Assembly (NCBI GenBank): GCA_032622095.1
Contig: CP136066.1
Location: forward strand, 64,140,609-64,204,608
Direction of reading: 5' to 3'
Length of the DNA stretch: 64,000 nucleotides
Source of the DNA: Siphonodentalium dalli
Taxonomy: Eukaryota; Mollusca; Scaphopoda; Gadilida; Siphonodentaliidae
Part shown: in pieces, positions 11,541-23,641 of the stretch
Layout: each line of letters starts with the position of its first letter
How positions within the stretch are numbered: position 1 is the stretch's first letter
The notes under the pieces: model-generated
The model's database searches: none
Seen by the model: only the letters and a program-made list of their open reading frames with translations
What the model was told of the DNA's origin: nothing
Made by a program: the position numbers and the translations under genes

Positions 11541-12240
11541 TGGGGTCCAACATGGCCGCCGTTAGTCAAAAGAGACTCTGACTGAGATTAATTCGATTAT
11601 AGTGAGAACAAATGTTGTCATATGTATACAAATATGCATATATTTTTGCGAAGGTAAATTATTTTGCCACCTGCTTATGTCAAAACTGGAACCCCTCGTC
11701 CCAGATGGCCGCCAAAATGGCGGCCTAAACTCGAAAATTTGAAGTTTTTGCCTAATATCTTAAAGATCAGCTCCTGTTGTTTGATAATGGTTCAGGCTGG
11801 CGACTTTGCTTAGTCTTATTCATGTTAATTCAGCATTGGAGCAATGAAAGATGCCACAAATGGGGTCCCAGACTCATCCAAACCCTCAAAAATTCGATTT
11901 TACAGAACGCGGTATAAAATTTCACAAAAATCGCCATTGGGATTCCAGTCATATATCAACAAGAAATGGACAGAACTGTAAAATGTAAGTTGGGCATACC
12001 ATAATCTATGAATACTCCAATTCAATGAAACCCATATTGGCGCTTTGTCTGAAAATGGCTGTAAAATGGCGGTCAACATATGGAAAATGGCGGATATTGC
12101 CCAGAGTGTCATTCAATCGATTATAAGTAGTGATTGGTGAATAAAATTGACTAAATAAACAAGAATGATGTATACCTCTTTATGATGCCATTATGCTAGC
12201 TCTATGGAAAAACTTAAAAATCCGTACCCAAAATGGCCAC
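11541..12240. other. Cluster of ATGGCGG / ATGGCCGCC motifs
   Basis: ATGGCCGCC occurs at 11552 and 11705, ATGGCGGCC at 11717, ATGGCGG at 12066 and 12087, and ATGGCC at 12232. The strings resemble the YY1/Pleiohomeotic core (AAnATGGC). The surrounding DNA looks like an old diverged repeat; no gene was recognised. Regulatory function is not shown. Confidence 0.4.
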
Positions 12241-12843
12241 GCGATGTGAAAAATACTATTTTCTTTCACTTCTTTTTATCACTTATTGCTCTCTGAACTG
12301 GGGTACAATGGGTATACTCTTTCAATGGTCGTGTCAACTGATCATTCCAACAATGACATATGTAATCGTTTAGGTCATAGTTTACTCCGGTCCTTCACTC
12401 GTTAGTTCTAACGAATGTGATATGAAATTTAACCAAAATCGGCGTTGGTGTTCTGGTCACATTTGATATTTAGAGATGAGCAGATCTTGTCTAAAAACAT
12501 CGAACATATTACGAATATCGGACGCAGAATACAGTTGACCCGGATGCTTAATAGCCACATGCATAAAGCGCCGGTAACGATATATAATTTTCCCATGTCA
12601 TGGAACGGACCGCTAGGAAAGGACCCGCAAACGAATCAGGAATGTCAACTCATAATTATCATAAAGTCAATACAATATAGTATATATAGACCTAACATGC
12701 AGTTCGCCATAGGAGGCCGAAACTTACAGTTATGGCCATAAATCTTAAATAACTATATACATGTATCAGAAACTGCCACATCTGTATTGGAACGTATTGG
12801 GTTTGAATGCATATCATTGCCTGTTTCTAACATGTTGGTGAGT
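12241..12843. other. No gene seen
   Basis: The open frame at 12445-12741 has no recognisable motif. Confidence 0.4.
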
Positions 12844-12847
12844 TTAA

Positions 12848-13272
12848 CCCTTTACCCAACAAACCGGCCAAAACCGGCCAAATAAAGCTTCAACAGCCTA
12901 AAATATCTTCGGTCTGTCTCAATAGAACCATACAAATATGGATATCATTGGAACCGGCTCCTTGACCACATTGTGATAGTTACAGTTAGCCTTGTGCCAA
13001 TGCATTCTCTTATATATGCGAGTCGACCATAGGTCGCCTCGCATATATAAGAGAATGCATTGGCTTAACACATTAAAAATTATAAAATTGTTAAAGAATG
13101 TAAGAAAAAATGGTAAAAAGTGTTAAAAAAAGATTTTTTTTAGGCCAATGCATTCTCTTATATATGCGAGGCGACCTATGGTCGACTCGCATATATAAGA
13201 GAATGCATTGGCACAGGGGTAACTGTAACTATCACAATGTGGTCAAGGAGCCGGTTCCAATGATATCCAAAT
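12848..13272. mobile_element. piggyBac-like MITE with two palindromes, right end truncated
   Basis: Begins after TTAA (12844-12847) with CCCTTTACCCAACA and keeps the long left inverted repeat (CCGGCCAAAACCGGCC, then GGAACCGGCTCCTTGACC). Next comes palindrome P at 12996-13064, an AT-rich spacer, and the reverse-oriented palindrome at 13144-13212. The right repeat breaks off near 13272. It is the only copy of its group that keeps the full left arm. TTAA target and CCC terminus are piggyBac traits. Confidence 0.75.
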
Positions 13273-14490
13273 TATGATCGGGCTAGTTTTCTAAACCTGA
13301 ACACTCTGCTTTCAGAACTGACTCTATCCAGTTATTTCTCGCGGCCATTTTGAATAATTTGCGACGTTGCATTTGATCAGAATTCTATAGCCAGGTTTAA
13401 CTCAAATGCTCATGTAGCATTAGTAAGTTCGTGGCATGGAAGCCTTGATACTTCAGGTTACTAACTTGCGTACGAGGATATATTTATCCAAATACTGAGA
13501 AGCCTAAACTTACTCAACCTTGTACAGTCCATGGTGTTACTCATTATATGTAGTACACCTGATTCGTACACAGGCGTTTGTAATGTAGACTATATCGGCG
13601 GAGATATGCATTCATTGTTTTCGTCACGATACATTTATTTATAGGCGGTACCGCGCAATAATTTCTGTACATATATATATACATAATGAATGCTAAGGCA
13701 ATGGACGAGATGGTGTGCAAATGTTGTGCTTGTATGTGAATACATAACTAACAGGGCCACATAATTAATATCCAGTCATTGCTAAAACCAACGCCGAGTT
13801 ATTTGCTATAACATAAATTTTGAACACATGTCTCAAGTCACATTTCTGGAAACATCCCTTCATAACTCGTGCTATAATGGACCTCCCCGAGAGCTTTCCG
13901 ATGAATGGCAACAAGCCATATTTCCGACTAAATCCTGAAAAGTTACCCATAATTCTGCTGTGATTAAGAGGTCGATTAATTAGGGCATTACTATAGCAGG
14001 AATTATGAACTCGAAGCGTGCTATACTATATTGGCCCAAATCTCCGTGACTGTGCTGTTTATTTATCCAGCCAATCATGGAACCAATTTATGTACTTTAT
14101 ATGTCTTTTCGACGCGCAATTGTTGTGAAACAATTGCCGCAGCAAAAAATCCACTTAATATCCATGGAAGTCAGTAAAAATCTAGCGTCGGCATTGTTGT
14201 CCACAATGTTGTCATTTTTACTGTGCCATTGCTTGAGACAATGGCTTCGTCTCCTGATAGTTTCAGTATATTTTCGTTTAGCATGAATCAACTTCCGATC
14301 GGTACTTAGTAATGTCTCGGATATCGGAACTCGTTCTATGTGGGTGTATATAAAATCAGGACGATGGATGTGCACATAAATGGAACATACATATATTAAT
14401 AAATATATATATATATACCTACCAATAATAAGAAGAAGTTATGACATTCAGAGCGAACACGATGGCTTGCTTCACCCGATATAAAAAATC
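13273..14490. other. No gene; three small hairpins at 14116-14245
   Basis: Mostly unique DNA with short frames only. GCAATTGTT/AACAATTGC (14116-14137), CATTGT/ACAATG (14192-14208) and GCCATTG/CAATGGC (14225-14245) form three consecutive hairpins with CAAT-type stems. Confidence 0.4.
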
Positions 14491-14940
14491 CCCCTTGGTA
14501 CCACCATGGTAAAACACCACGGTAAAACATGGTAAAAAAAACGCGATATATTGGCCACCTATCGTGGTGTCACCATGGTGGTTTACCGTGGTGGTAACAC
14601 CGTGGTGGTTTACCGAGGTGTTACCATGGTGGTAAACCACCGTGGTAAACCACCATGGTGACACCACGATAGGTGGCCAATATATCGCGTTTTTTTACCA
14701 TGATTTACCGTGGTGTTACCATGATGGTATACTGTGGTTTACCGTGGCGTTACCATGGTTTACCGTGGTGTTACCATGGTGGTATACTTTGTTTTACCGT
14801 GGTGTTACCATGATGGTATACTGTGGTTTACCGTGGTGTTACCATGGTGGTATACTGTGGTTTACCGTGGTGTTACCATGGTGGTATACTGTGGTTTACC
14901 GTGGTGTTACCATGGTGGTATACTGTGGTTTGCCGCAAAC
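14491..14940. repeat. CCATGG/CCGTGG-rich palindromic element with 34-bp tandem units
   Basis: An inverted repeat with arms of about 70 bp spans 14528-14702 (centre about 14615); each arm contains ACGCGATATATTGGCC or its complement. From about 14705 to 14935 follow 34-bp units (ACCATGGTGGTATACTGTGG plus TTTACCGTGGTGTT), some shortened to 21 bp. Lack of stops creates frames of 60-110 codons that I do not regard as genes. Confidence 0.75.
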
Positions 14941-15935
14941 TAATTTGCATGAAAAACGCTTTCGCAGCAGATAATTGTTTGCGGAAAGCGTTCAACAAAT
15001 TACTCAGCTTCCTGCATACTTACTGCAACCACTCTTGAGCTAATAAGGTTGTTTTCAAACAAATGTATAAAACAAGAATCTAATACCAAAAAAAATAAAG
15101 GTTTGGGTCAAGTTACATGTCAGAACAATTTGGGGCCAGTATGGTATAGGCAAGCTTGAAATATAAGTTTGTTTATATAATTTTTGACATTCTTATGATT
15201 TTTCGTCTCTTAATGCATGATTTTCTTTGTATATAAAGCGGTAATAAACACAATATGCTTTGACAGATATCAAAGAGTCCATTCTGAATATCTGAGAAAT
15301 TATTTTTCAAAAAAATTCTTGACACCATGAAATCTGGGGTTGGTGTGTTTAGAATAGGCTGGGCTGGTATAGGGAAACATGAACCACAAACATTTTTGGG
15401 TACATAGTTAGCATTTTAATGTCAGACTCTGTCAGACTAGGAAGAATGTGTGCAGATCAACATGTGGCCTGTAAATTTATGCACATGATAACTGTGGATA
15501 ACAGATACAAGAAATAACGAGGCACCATTTAAATAATAATTATATTAGATCTAAATTTAATTCAATTGCAATATTGTTCTACGTAAATAATGTGCACACA
15601 CACCTGTACATAGGTCATGTCATGAAACTCTACTTTGGCTATGCCCGTACATAGAGATCGTATTCAATCATTTGACATATTGGAACTTTTTGATGTTCTG
15701 TTGGGGAACTTCATACATGTATGTGTAAAACATGAACATGTATCTAGACAAACATCTACTGCAACTTGGATTCTGAACTTTCTGAAGCAGCATGTGGATC
15801 AGCAATCTGCGAAGGCGGTCACATATAATTGAATTTGACATATTGTACCATCGTTTGTCCATGTACTAGCAGTAGTAGCTAGTACGTACATATGCAAAGT
15901 CGTTTCATTGTATGCGATGACTACTAGTAAGTACC
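14941..15935. other. No gene; hairpin at about 14956-14997
   Basis: AACGCTTTCGCA and TGCGGAAAGCGTT form a stem with a single bulge directly after the CCATGG array. The remainder is AT-rich without recognisable coding sequence. Confidence 0.4.
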
Positions 15936-15943
15936 GGTACTAA

Positions 15944-16432
15944 GGCCGATGGGGTCATTGTCACAAGGCTCCGGTCACATTCGTAACGGTATATAGCCAG
16001 CTTTTTAAATCGATCACAAATGTAGCCAGCTTTTCACCGGCGATCACATTCGTAGCCAGCTTTTCTAATCACATGCTTTATATGGCGCGAAATATGACGT
16101 CATCGCGTTTGTGACTAAAATGTCGACATCGATCATGCTCCAAAACTGATTTGGCATATAATTCGAGCATTCTAACGACATTGATCGGAAATCTCTCAGG
16201 TTATTAGACAGAACTATTAAATATCAATTTAAAAGTCAAGTTGTTTTTCATCCACCAACTTAGAAAAATTACCGTAGATTATTTATAACCTAATCGTGTT
16301 CACCGATGCTCGCATGAATATGAAAAGCTGGCTACAAATGTGATCACCATAGAAAAGCTGGGTATATTTGTGATCGATTTAAAAATCTGGCCACGATTGT
16401 GATCAATGCCTTGTGATAATGACCCCATCAGC
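15944..16432. mobile_element. 489-bp MITE with 8-bp target duplication (hAT-like)
   Basis: GGTACTAA occurs at 15936-15943 and 16433-16440. Inside, arms of about 110 bp are inverted, starting GATGGGGTCATTGTCACAAG on the left and matching the right end in complement. Each arm carries three to four subterminal repeats of GATCACATTCGTAGCCAGC type, the kind of sites hAT transposases bind. The 8-bp duplication fits hAT, P or Merlin; the termini do not decide which. Non-coding. Confidence 0.75.
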
Positions 16433-16440
16433 GGTACTAA

Positions 16441-17533
16441 CTTGAACTTGACACAGGATTTGTAAGATGAACCATTTTAAAAGAATGTTCCTTGAAGTTT
16501 ATGACCTTAATCTTCATCAAGTTCCATGGCTTCTATGCATGATCCCTGGGGAAAATCAATTCAAGTTCAACTTATTCAAGGGCAGCCACCTGCACTGAAG
16601 ACAGTGTCAGTATACTGTTACCTACACTGTGCACAGTGGCATCGCCATCAGAACTTCAGTACGAAAACGACTCATGGCAGTGTCGGCTTGGGCTGGCCTA
16701 GATCCTAATATACTTGAATATCACTGGAATTTCATGGTTGATCAACTGAATCCGAATTTAATGGTAATTGAATTTTCCTATCCAGTCTCCACTGTTCATC
16801 CCATTCAAAATTGGCGAGCTCGCCGGTTTCCGTGTCAACACACCATTTCACTTCGAAGTTTGAGTTGAAATTTGGATGTAATTGTAAACAGTACTATTTC
16901 CATCACATAATAATGATCAAGAATGATTACGGTATTCCAATTTATTAGTTTAACGATGTGCATACACTGTCATAATAATCATATTCCATATAATTAATTA
17001 ATTATATTCCTCAATGTTCCATCAACTTCAAAAGATCCACTGAATCGTGGAAGCGGCGGTTTTTAATTTCAAAAATAGACCGCTAAAATTTCGCCTGTTT
17101 GAAAAGGCGTCTTGCAGAAAGAAACGGATCGTTGAGGTTATTTTATGGGTATTTTGCTTCATCTGGATTATTTCTACATAAAGTATATGCAATCAATGAT
17201 TTACATTGGCATTATATTAATGACTGATATATCTAAAACGGCGCACATTTTGTATGACTCAATTCCATATTCCATTTCCCGTTTCACTTTTTAATTTTAT
17301 AACTTTCGATTTCAAAGGGCACATCCGCCATGATATATTTGTTTTGTTTTCATGATTACAAACACAGGATCGCGACAATAAAGCTATCCGACAATAGAAC
17401 TGTTAAAGCCACATGGGGTATTGAACCTTTTAAAAACATTATTTGGAATTTTGTTGTCCATAAATTGCATAATCCATCGCTTGTTAGATCGGAATTTAAA
17501 AAAAATAATCAGCCCCCGAAATTGGTACCTTGA
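16441..17533. other. No gene seen
   Basis: Unique AT-rich sequence. Short frames at 16526-16708, 16629-16868 and 17330-17533 have no recognised motif. Confidence 0.4.
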
Positions 17534-17990
17534 TTGAAAAACTTCACCAGTGCTGTGCTACCACCGTGGTTATACTTGGTGCCACCATGGTTTCACCTTG
17601 ATAGAAAATCTTTACTGTGCTACCACCATGGTGATACCTGGTGTCACCTTGGTAGAAAAACTTTACTGTGCTACCATCATGGTGATACCTGGTGTCACCT
17701 TGGTAGAAAAACTTTACTGTGCTACCATCATGGTGATACCTTGGTCAGGTTTGGTGCCACCATGGTTTCATCTTGGTACAAAAAATTTACTGTGCTACCA
17801 CCGTGGTACTACCTTGGTGCCACCATAGTTTCACCTTGGTACAAAAACTTTACTGTGCTACCAAGGTGGTATCACGGTGGTAGCCTACCACCGTGATACC
17901 ACCTTGGTACCACCGTGGTACCACTTTAATGTGCTACCACCATGGTGAACCATGATGTCACCATGGTGAACCAAGGTGGTACGTACCTTG
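17534..17990. repeat. CCATGG/CCTTGG-rich tandem array, about 51-54-bp unit
   Basis: Around six diverged units share CTTTACTGTGCTACCACC, ATGGTGATACC and CACCTTGGTA, ending in a run of small palindromes (ACCACCGTGGTACCAC). It resembles the 14.5-kb array in composition but not in unit. Confidence 0.7.
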
Positions 17991-18017
17991 GTGAAATCAT
18001 GGTTTTATATGGGACAT

Positions 18018-18120
18018 TACGACGGAGGTAGAGCCCGAAGCCGCCATCGCACGCCGCCGCCGCCAGCCATATTGGCCACAAGCCGCCGTCAGCCATATTA
18101 TTTCTAACGCCAGCCACATT
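18018..18120. repeat. GCC-rich low-complexity block
   Basis: Reiterated AAGCCGCC, AGCCATATT and GCCGCCGCC strings. No coding assignment. Confidence 0.4.
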
Positions 18121-18803
18121 TAAAAATCTCCGCCGCCGAAATTGTAAAATGGCTGAGCCGTGTGCATGGGCTTATATGTCAAGCACAACTGTACTGTGAA
18201 TCACAAAGAACTAAACCGCATTGCCTAATATTGGCATACTCGCATGGACAGGCATGGCTGTTATATTATCAGAACACCAGGTCCTGCCCCCTATAGACTA
18301 TCCCAATGCATGCTTTCATATAACTGAATGGGCGCATCCATTCGGTATTGAAGGGGTTAAAATATAAATTGTTTATATCGACAACACCCAGTCTCAGACA
18401 TCACTGGCATTTGTCAATATATACACATAAGAATAGAAAATAGTTTGAAATATTATATATCATTACTATCGGGTTCATCATTCCAATGATGCATGCATAT
18501 ATCGCAAATGAAGTCGACAGAAGTCCCAATGTAACTACTTATACCGATTAGATGGGAAACTACATAGTATATCCATGCCAGTCCTTCGTGAATTTTAGCC
18601 ATAATGGAAAAGCCCAACATCAAAAGATTACGTGTGGTCTGGAATTATACGGGTTCACCACAAACGCTAAAAAAACGGCGTCTATAACCGGTAACAGGGG
18701 ATTAGGAACATTTCGGAAACGAAAATACGCTGAATGATAACATCTCAGCCGGCTGAGCCGCCATATTTCGTCAGCCACGAACGTCGTGACTGAGCCGGCT
18801 TAG
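18121..18803. other. No gene; consecutive palindromes at 18745-18811
   Basis: TCAGCCGGCTGA (18745-18756), CACGAACGTCGTG (18776-18788) and TTAGCTAGCTAA (18800-18811) lie in a row. Nothing else is recognised. Confidence 0.4.
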
Positions 18804-19911
18804 CTAGCTAACCAGCCACGAAAATCGGTTCAGCCAGCCATGAAAACTATTTGTCGTGGCTTCGGGGTCTAGACGGAGGCGTTGGTGTCCGCGTTCATTT
18901 AAATGCACTTTGTCAGAATCTAGAAAAGTTTTATTTATCTCCGTATATGTATGAAATTTGAAAGCCTTCGTAGTGGCCAATAGTATGCTTTGGGCGATAC
19001 CCCACGCAAGCTGCTCCTGAGTCGAGAGTTCAGTTCTTGAACTTATTTCTGGGTTTGTTGAGTATGCCTTCTCAGGTCCCGGCATGCGAACTTTTAGTCG
19101 TTCCAGGATTTCCAGAAGAAAGACTCGTAACAAACATATGCAAGACTTATAGTGTCCGGTGTTAGTTCATTGATAAACTCTACTATAATATCAAAGTCGT
19201 CGCCAGGAGATTTTAGTGACAAGTCATTCCCGGCACACATTAACACCAGAATGTCAGCACGGAATCCTTTAACCCTTTACCCAACAGAAGGGCCCTGTGC
19301 CAATGCATTCTCTTATATATGCGAGTCGACCATAGGTCGCCTCGCATATATAAGAGAATGCATTGGCTTAACACATTAAAAATTATAAAATTGTTGAAGA
19401 ATGTAAGAAAAAACGGTAAAAAGTGTTTTTTTAGGCCAATGCATTCTCTTATATATGCGAGGCGACCTATGGTCGACTCGCATATATAAGAGAATGCATT
19501 GGCACAGGGCATAACTGTAACTATCACAATGTGGTCAAGGAGCTGGTTCCAATGATATCCATATTTGTATGATTCTATTGAGAAAGACCGAAGATATTTT
19601 AGGCTGTTGAAGTTTTATTTGGCCGGTTTTGGCCGTTTTGTTGGGTAAAGGGTTAACTCGAAGCTTTGTGGATTCTTTAATTTCGTGTAAATTTAAACCA
19701 CTAATGCCACAGGTCTCAACTATCACATTTGTACTATCTAATTCCAATGCCGTTCTGAAGTTTTCTTTGAACGGTTCCGATCCGACTTTCTATACGGATT
19801 GTTACGTTTATTATAAACGGGAATTGATCGTTTGTATAGTGATGTGGCTAGCTTTTTCACGTGGGACGAACCGAATATTAGCACTTTAATTTTTCGGTTT
19901 TGGTCGGCCAT
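18804..19911 (-). pseudogene. SGNH-hydrolase-like gene, decayed and split by a MITE
   Basis: The minus strand starts at ATG 19911 and quickly reaches KVLIFGSSHVKKL, which resembles SGNH block I (strand plus GDS-type serine). A second segment (about 19660-19790, another frame) reads VIVETCGISGLNL. Across the MITE at 19273-19652 the frame resumes with ADILVLMCAGNDL (block III GxND-like). The 18804-19133 segment ends with DSDKVHLNERGHQRL, the catalytic D-x-x-H region. SGNH enzymes are serine esterases/lipases; such domains also occur in retrotransposon ORFs, so a mobile-element origin is possible. At least two frameshifts plus the insertion make it non-functional. Family is a good guess; substrate unknown. 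Confidence 0.65.
19273..19652. mobile_element. piggyBac-like MITE with two palindromes, inserted at TTAA
   Basis: CCCTTTACCCAACA at the left and TGTTGGGTAAAGGG at the right are perfect 14-bp inverted ends, flanked by TTAA at 19269-19272 and 19653-19656. Palindrome P occupies 19299-19367 and, reversed, 19435-19503. The left arm is shortened while the right arm is long, as in the 44.9-kb copy. It interrupts the SGNH-like gene. Confidence 0.85.
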
Positions 19912-22369
19912 TGTATGAATTCAATCAGCTGGACTGTGGAAAAATATCGAAATATCGGATAGTAGGTTTCTATACATAATCGTGGATTCACGGCTCTATC
20001 GTTGTCTATACATGTATATTAGAAAAATACAAATGAAGTGAAAGTAAACTCTCAAAGTGTCAACAAGCGACTTAATAAAAAATATGAGGATGCTTTGACA
20101 TCCGTACAATATGGTATATCTTATATTTGGTTCGTATAAATGTCAAATAAAATTCGGCTAGAATCAGTAGAATGTCTCATAGAGAATATAGTTTGTTTTG
20201 AAACTTTTATCTATTGCTGCACGGATACCATTCCATATGGCTGATGGCAGTAAGAAATTATCTATCATTTCACATCATATTATCGTACAGGCATTTTAAA
20301 ACTGAAATGCAATAAAAAGCAAAGAGCGAGTAAAATAAAATATTGACTTACCTGTGACGAAATAACAACAATATATTTGACTGTTCAGGATATTTCAGAA
20401 TGATGACATTAACCAGATCCTCTTTGTTCCAATTTGTTTATACGGACATATGTAACATTCGCTGAATAACTGAATAACGATGCAGACGTGTTTTAAATTA
20501 ACTCCGCGACAGCCTGCTGGAACACGATGGAAGACTCGATTACATATGGAGCTGATGATACATTAACTGGGGATAGCTTCAACACATCTCTGCAGATTGA
20601 TGATTCTGAAATCAAAAAGATTACTGAGAGGCAGATAAGACCGATTTGAAGGATACAGACAATTTGCAGGATAGACAGCGACATCGGGGAAGATACAAGG
20701 GATGAAAAAAACAATTCGACGGAGAAACTTCGCACTGAATACCAAAAGAACAGTTACGAAACGTAAAACTGCGACCTGCAAACCACAAACAAATTAAACA
20801 AAGAATAGAGGAAAGACATTGCTAATAGAACTGGGAACTGAGACACCTAGTACAAACGCTATCGCATGCCAAATGGGGTGGGATGCTGAAAAATCGCAAG
20901 CCAATTTGCGCGCGATTTAGTTTGCCGTGTCCCGCGTGACTCAGCATCGCATGCGAATATCTTATACTATGTTTCGATTGTAAAATTCAAAGAAATGTAA
21001 CTCTAATATACCCGTTATTTAGTAAAAAATCATACCAAAAGAATGACACCACAAAGAGACACGTTTCAAAAACACTATAGGAAAAATCACTTTTAGGAGG
21101 CGGACGGCACTGTCTAAACCTGTTGGGAAACACAAAATTCAAATTGATATCGAGGCAGTCAGGTCGCGCCAGCGACCGCTGCCGCGGGGGCCTGATGGCT
21201 CATAAAAACAACTCTATATATAAGCGCCCGCGGCTACCACTTTATAGCATCAAGGGTAGACTGAGCAAATCGAGACGGGATGCTGGTCCCGCCAAACTCT
21301 CCAGACGGCATCGACATATCAAAACGCATGCGATTCTCGCCTATCGTATCTGTATTTGGACGGGATTGTGTGCGGATGCGCTGACTGAGAAGTACCAAAC
21401 TTACTATATGATGCTCTACGGAAAAGATATAAGGATTAACTGTCATGTGGACTGTTTTTATGGAGATGTAACCGTGAGGTAAGTGGTCATAACTTGTGTA
21501 AAACCCTTCGGGTTTAAATCGAAAAGTGTATCGTGACAAAACCAGCCCAAAATACCACATAGCACCCTTGGCAAAAGTTAACAGGAACAATTGAAACCCG
21601 ATGATTTATTAAGTCAATCCTGCGCGAATCCAAATGCGCCCAAAACATTACGCGTTCTTCTTTCCAAACCCAAATGACGTATCGATGTTGTTATGAGCTT
21701 GCAGTTATGCGCTGTTGCGCGTTCACCGAGAAATAATTGCAACTAGCCACGTGGGCGCCGACCAATCGGAATGCTGGATTTTGTGATGATCACACTTAGT
21801 ATGTAAATATACTACAATGACGGAGACAATCAGGTAGAATTCGATGCAGACTGGGAGGAAGAAATATAAGAAGGAGGTGCTATTGTAGTGGAAAAAGTCA
21901 GGATACAAAAGAACAAATCGACGTGGATATCCCTTCATATAGGTTGTTGTCAATGTCTGCCAATATCTTGAGGCAGCATATATATTGTTATTGGATATAT
22001 ATATAGTCGTGAATTAACGCACTATATATAGTACATGTACACTTACACATTGGCGGGTGTCAATTAGAAACATATGTTCAAGTGTCTAATGCATGACGTG
22101 TCAGTATCTCGGATAAGTGAGCAAAGTCACTGTTTATTAATGATTACACAAAGCACATTCAGTCAGGTTGTAGTTTTTATCGTAAAGCGCGCCAATTCAA
22201 AAGTTGGTATCGTCATCAGGTACCTTAGGTGAGCGATGAGTATATTTCGCAAATCGACAATTAGCACCCCAAGGATCGTCACAGATTCTTCGAATAAAGT
22301 CACATATTTCTCGCAAATTACCCAATCACTGCCAAATATTTAGTTTTAACATGAAACCAGTGTATTTGA
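19912..22369. other. No gene I can support
   Basis: Many short frames, none recognised. The plus frame at 21123-21482 is rich in Arg/Lys and contains a TATATATAAG string at about 21216, but it has no family signature. The minus frames at 20493-20781 are hydrophobic low-complexity. I leave all unannotated. Confidence 0.4.
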
Positions 22370-22435
22370 TATGTTATATATGCGTAATAATATGATCTTG
22401 AGGGCGTTGTCATTTCTGACTATGATTTTATTGGT
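22370..22435 (+). repeat. Short dispersed repeat R1, long copy
   Basis: Aligns with 25990-26054: TTATATATGC, TAATAATATGATCTTGAGGG, CGTT, CATTT and GTTTT-type core. No coding content. Confidence 0.55.
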
Positions 22436-23192
22436 GAATGAGTGTTTGTAATTTTCTGAGATTTCTGGTGTTTTTCATTAATCTTGCCTGACTGGCAATT
22501 CAACCGGATGGCTATTAAAACATTTCACACCCTTTGTCTGCCTCATCCTGCTATTTTCACCGTTTTTCATCATACTTTGGGTGTGGATCCCCAATTATCG
22601 TTGAAAAAAAACTGGTGTTGGAGGGGAGGTGGGTCCCAAAAATAAAAAAAACCGAAATCTCAATCTTGTATCCTGGAGTTTTTCCCTGCCCCTCCCCTGT
22701 ATACATCCCCGAATCTTTGAGGATTTGACCAAATTTATTTCATAAAATTCACCAATTTTCCTTTTTCCGATTTTTGTTGATTTTTAGTGTGTTGTTTATG
22801 GACTATTATATGAACCTCACTATACATCAAATATATATTCAAACATAGAATAACAATGAAACACATTTTGATATATAGGATGTATCGTGTATTTGAAATT
22901 AAAGGGAGGTAATCTAGATGGCGCCAAAGGAATCTGATAGGGGTCCTTTTACGAGGAAGATAATGGTGCATGTTAAACATTTCTAAAGTGATTGATATCA
23001 GGTGGTTACCATTTTTTCGAGTTTGTGGTTTTGGCCACATAGACATATTTTTGACGTAACGATTACACTTGCAATGATCTCTATATTCGTGTCAATGTTT
23101 TCAAAGTCCCAGAATTTACAGGATATTCACTGTTGTCATTGCGGCAGAAAAGGTGACACATGCATGTTCGAGCATTATGCGGGTGATATATG
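22436..23192. other. No gene seen
   Basis: AT-rich sequence with short frames (22534-22728, 22735-23046 minus) lacking any recognisable domain. Confidence 0.4.
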
Positions 23193-23641
23193 TGACCCGC
23201 CATATCAAGTCGGGATTTTTTTTACCCTGTGCCAATGCATTCTCTTATATATGCGAGTCGACCATAGGTCGCCTCGCATATATATAAGAGAATGCATTGG
23301 CCTAACAATTTTTTACAATTTTAATAATTTGTTCTTGTATTCTTTAACAATTTTATAATTTCACCCATACAGAGCCCCAGACATACATGAGCAGACGACA
23401 CTCCTCTAGGTGCTTCTATATATGTGTGGGGCTCCCTGCAGGGTAATGGATGTTTTTTTTATTTTATGTCCTAAAAATTGTAAGAAACATTTATTTAAAA
23501 AAACATGATAAAATATTGTTAGGCCAATGCATTCTCTTATATATGCGAGGCGACCTATGGTCGACTCGCATATATAAGAGAATGCATTGGCACAGGGTAA
23601 AAAAAATCCCGACTTACGACTGGATGTGATATGGCGGGTCA
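23193..23641. mobile_element. Hairpin MITE, TGACC family, full-length copy
   Basis: Left end TGACCCGCCATATCA and right end TGATATGGCGGGTCA are exact complements. Palindrome P lies at 23231-23301 (with an extra TA) and, reversed, at 23523-23591. The middle includes CAGAGCCCCAGACATACATG, shared with 1718-2063. TA-rich flanks extend the symmetry, so the exact target duplication is unclear. The termini differ from the TTAA MITEs although the palindrome is the same. Confidence 0.8.

Noticed and set aside
14642-15038. ORFs with VYRGVTMVV repeats
   Set aside because: Translation of the 34-bp CCATGG-rich tandem units in two frames.
19240-19527. ORFs containing ANAFSYICESTIGRLAYIRECIGL-type sequence at several sites
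   Set aside because: They are translations of palindrome P inside MITEs and occur on both strands.
21123-21482. Basic 119-codon ORF with a nearby TATATATAAG
   Set aside because: It looked like a small basic viral core protein, but there is no family motif and it lies 5 kb from the Maverick-like remnant.
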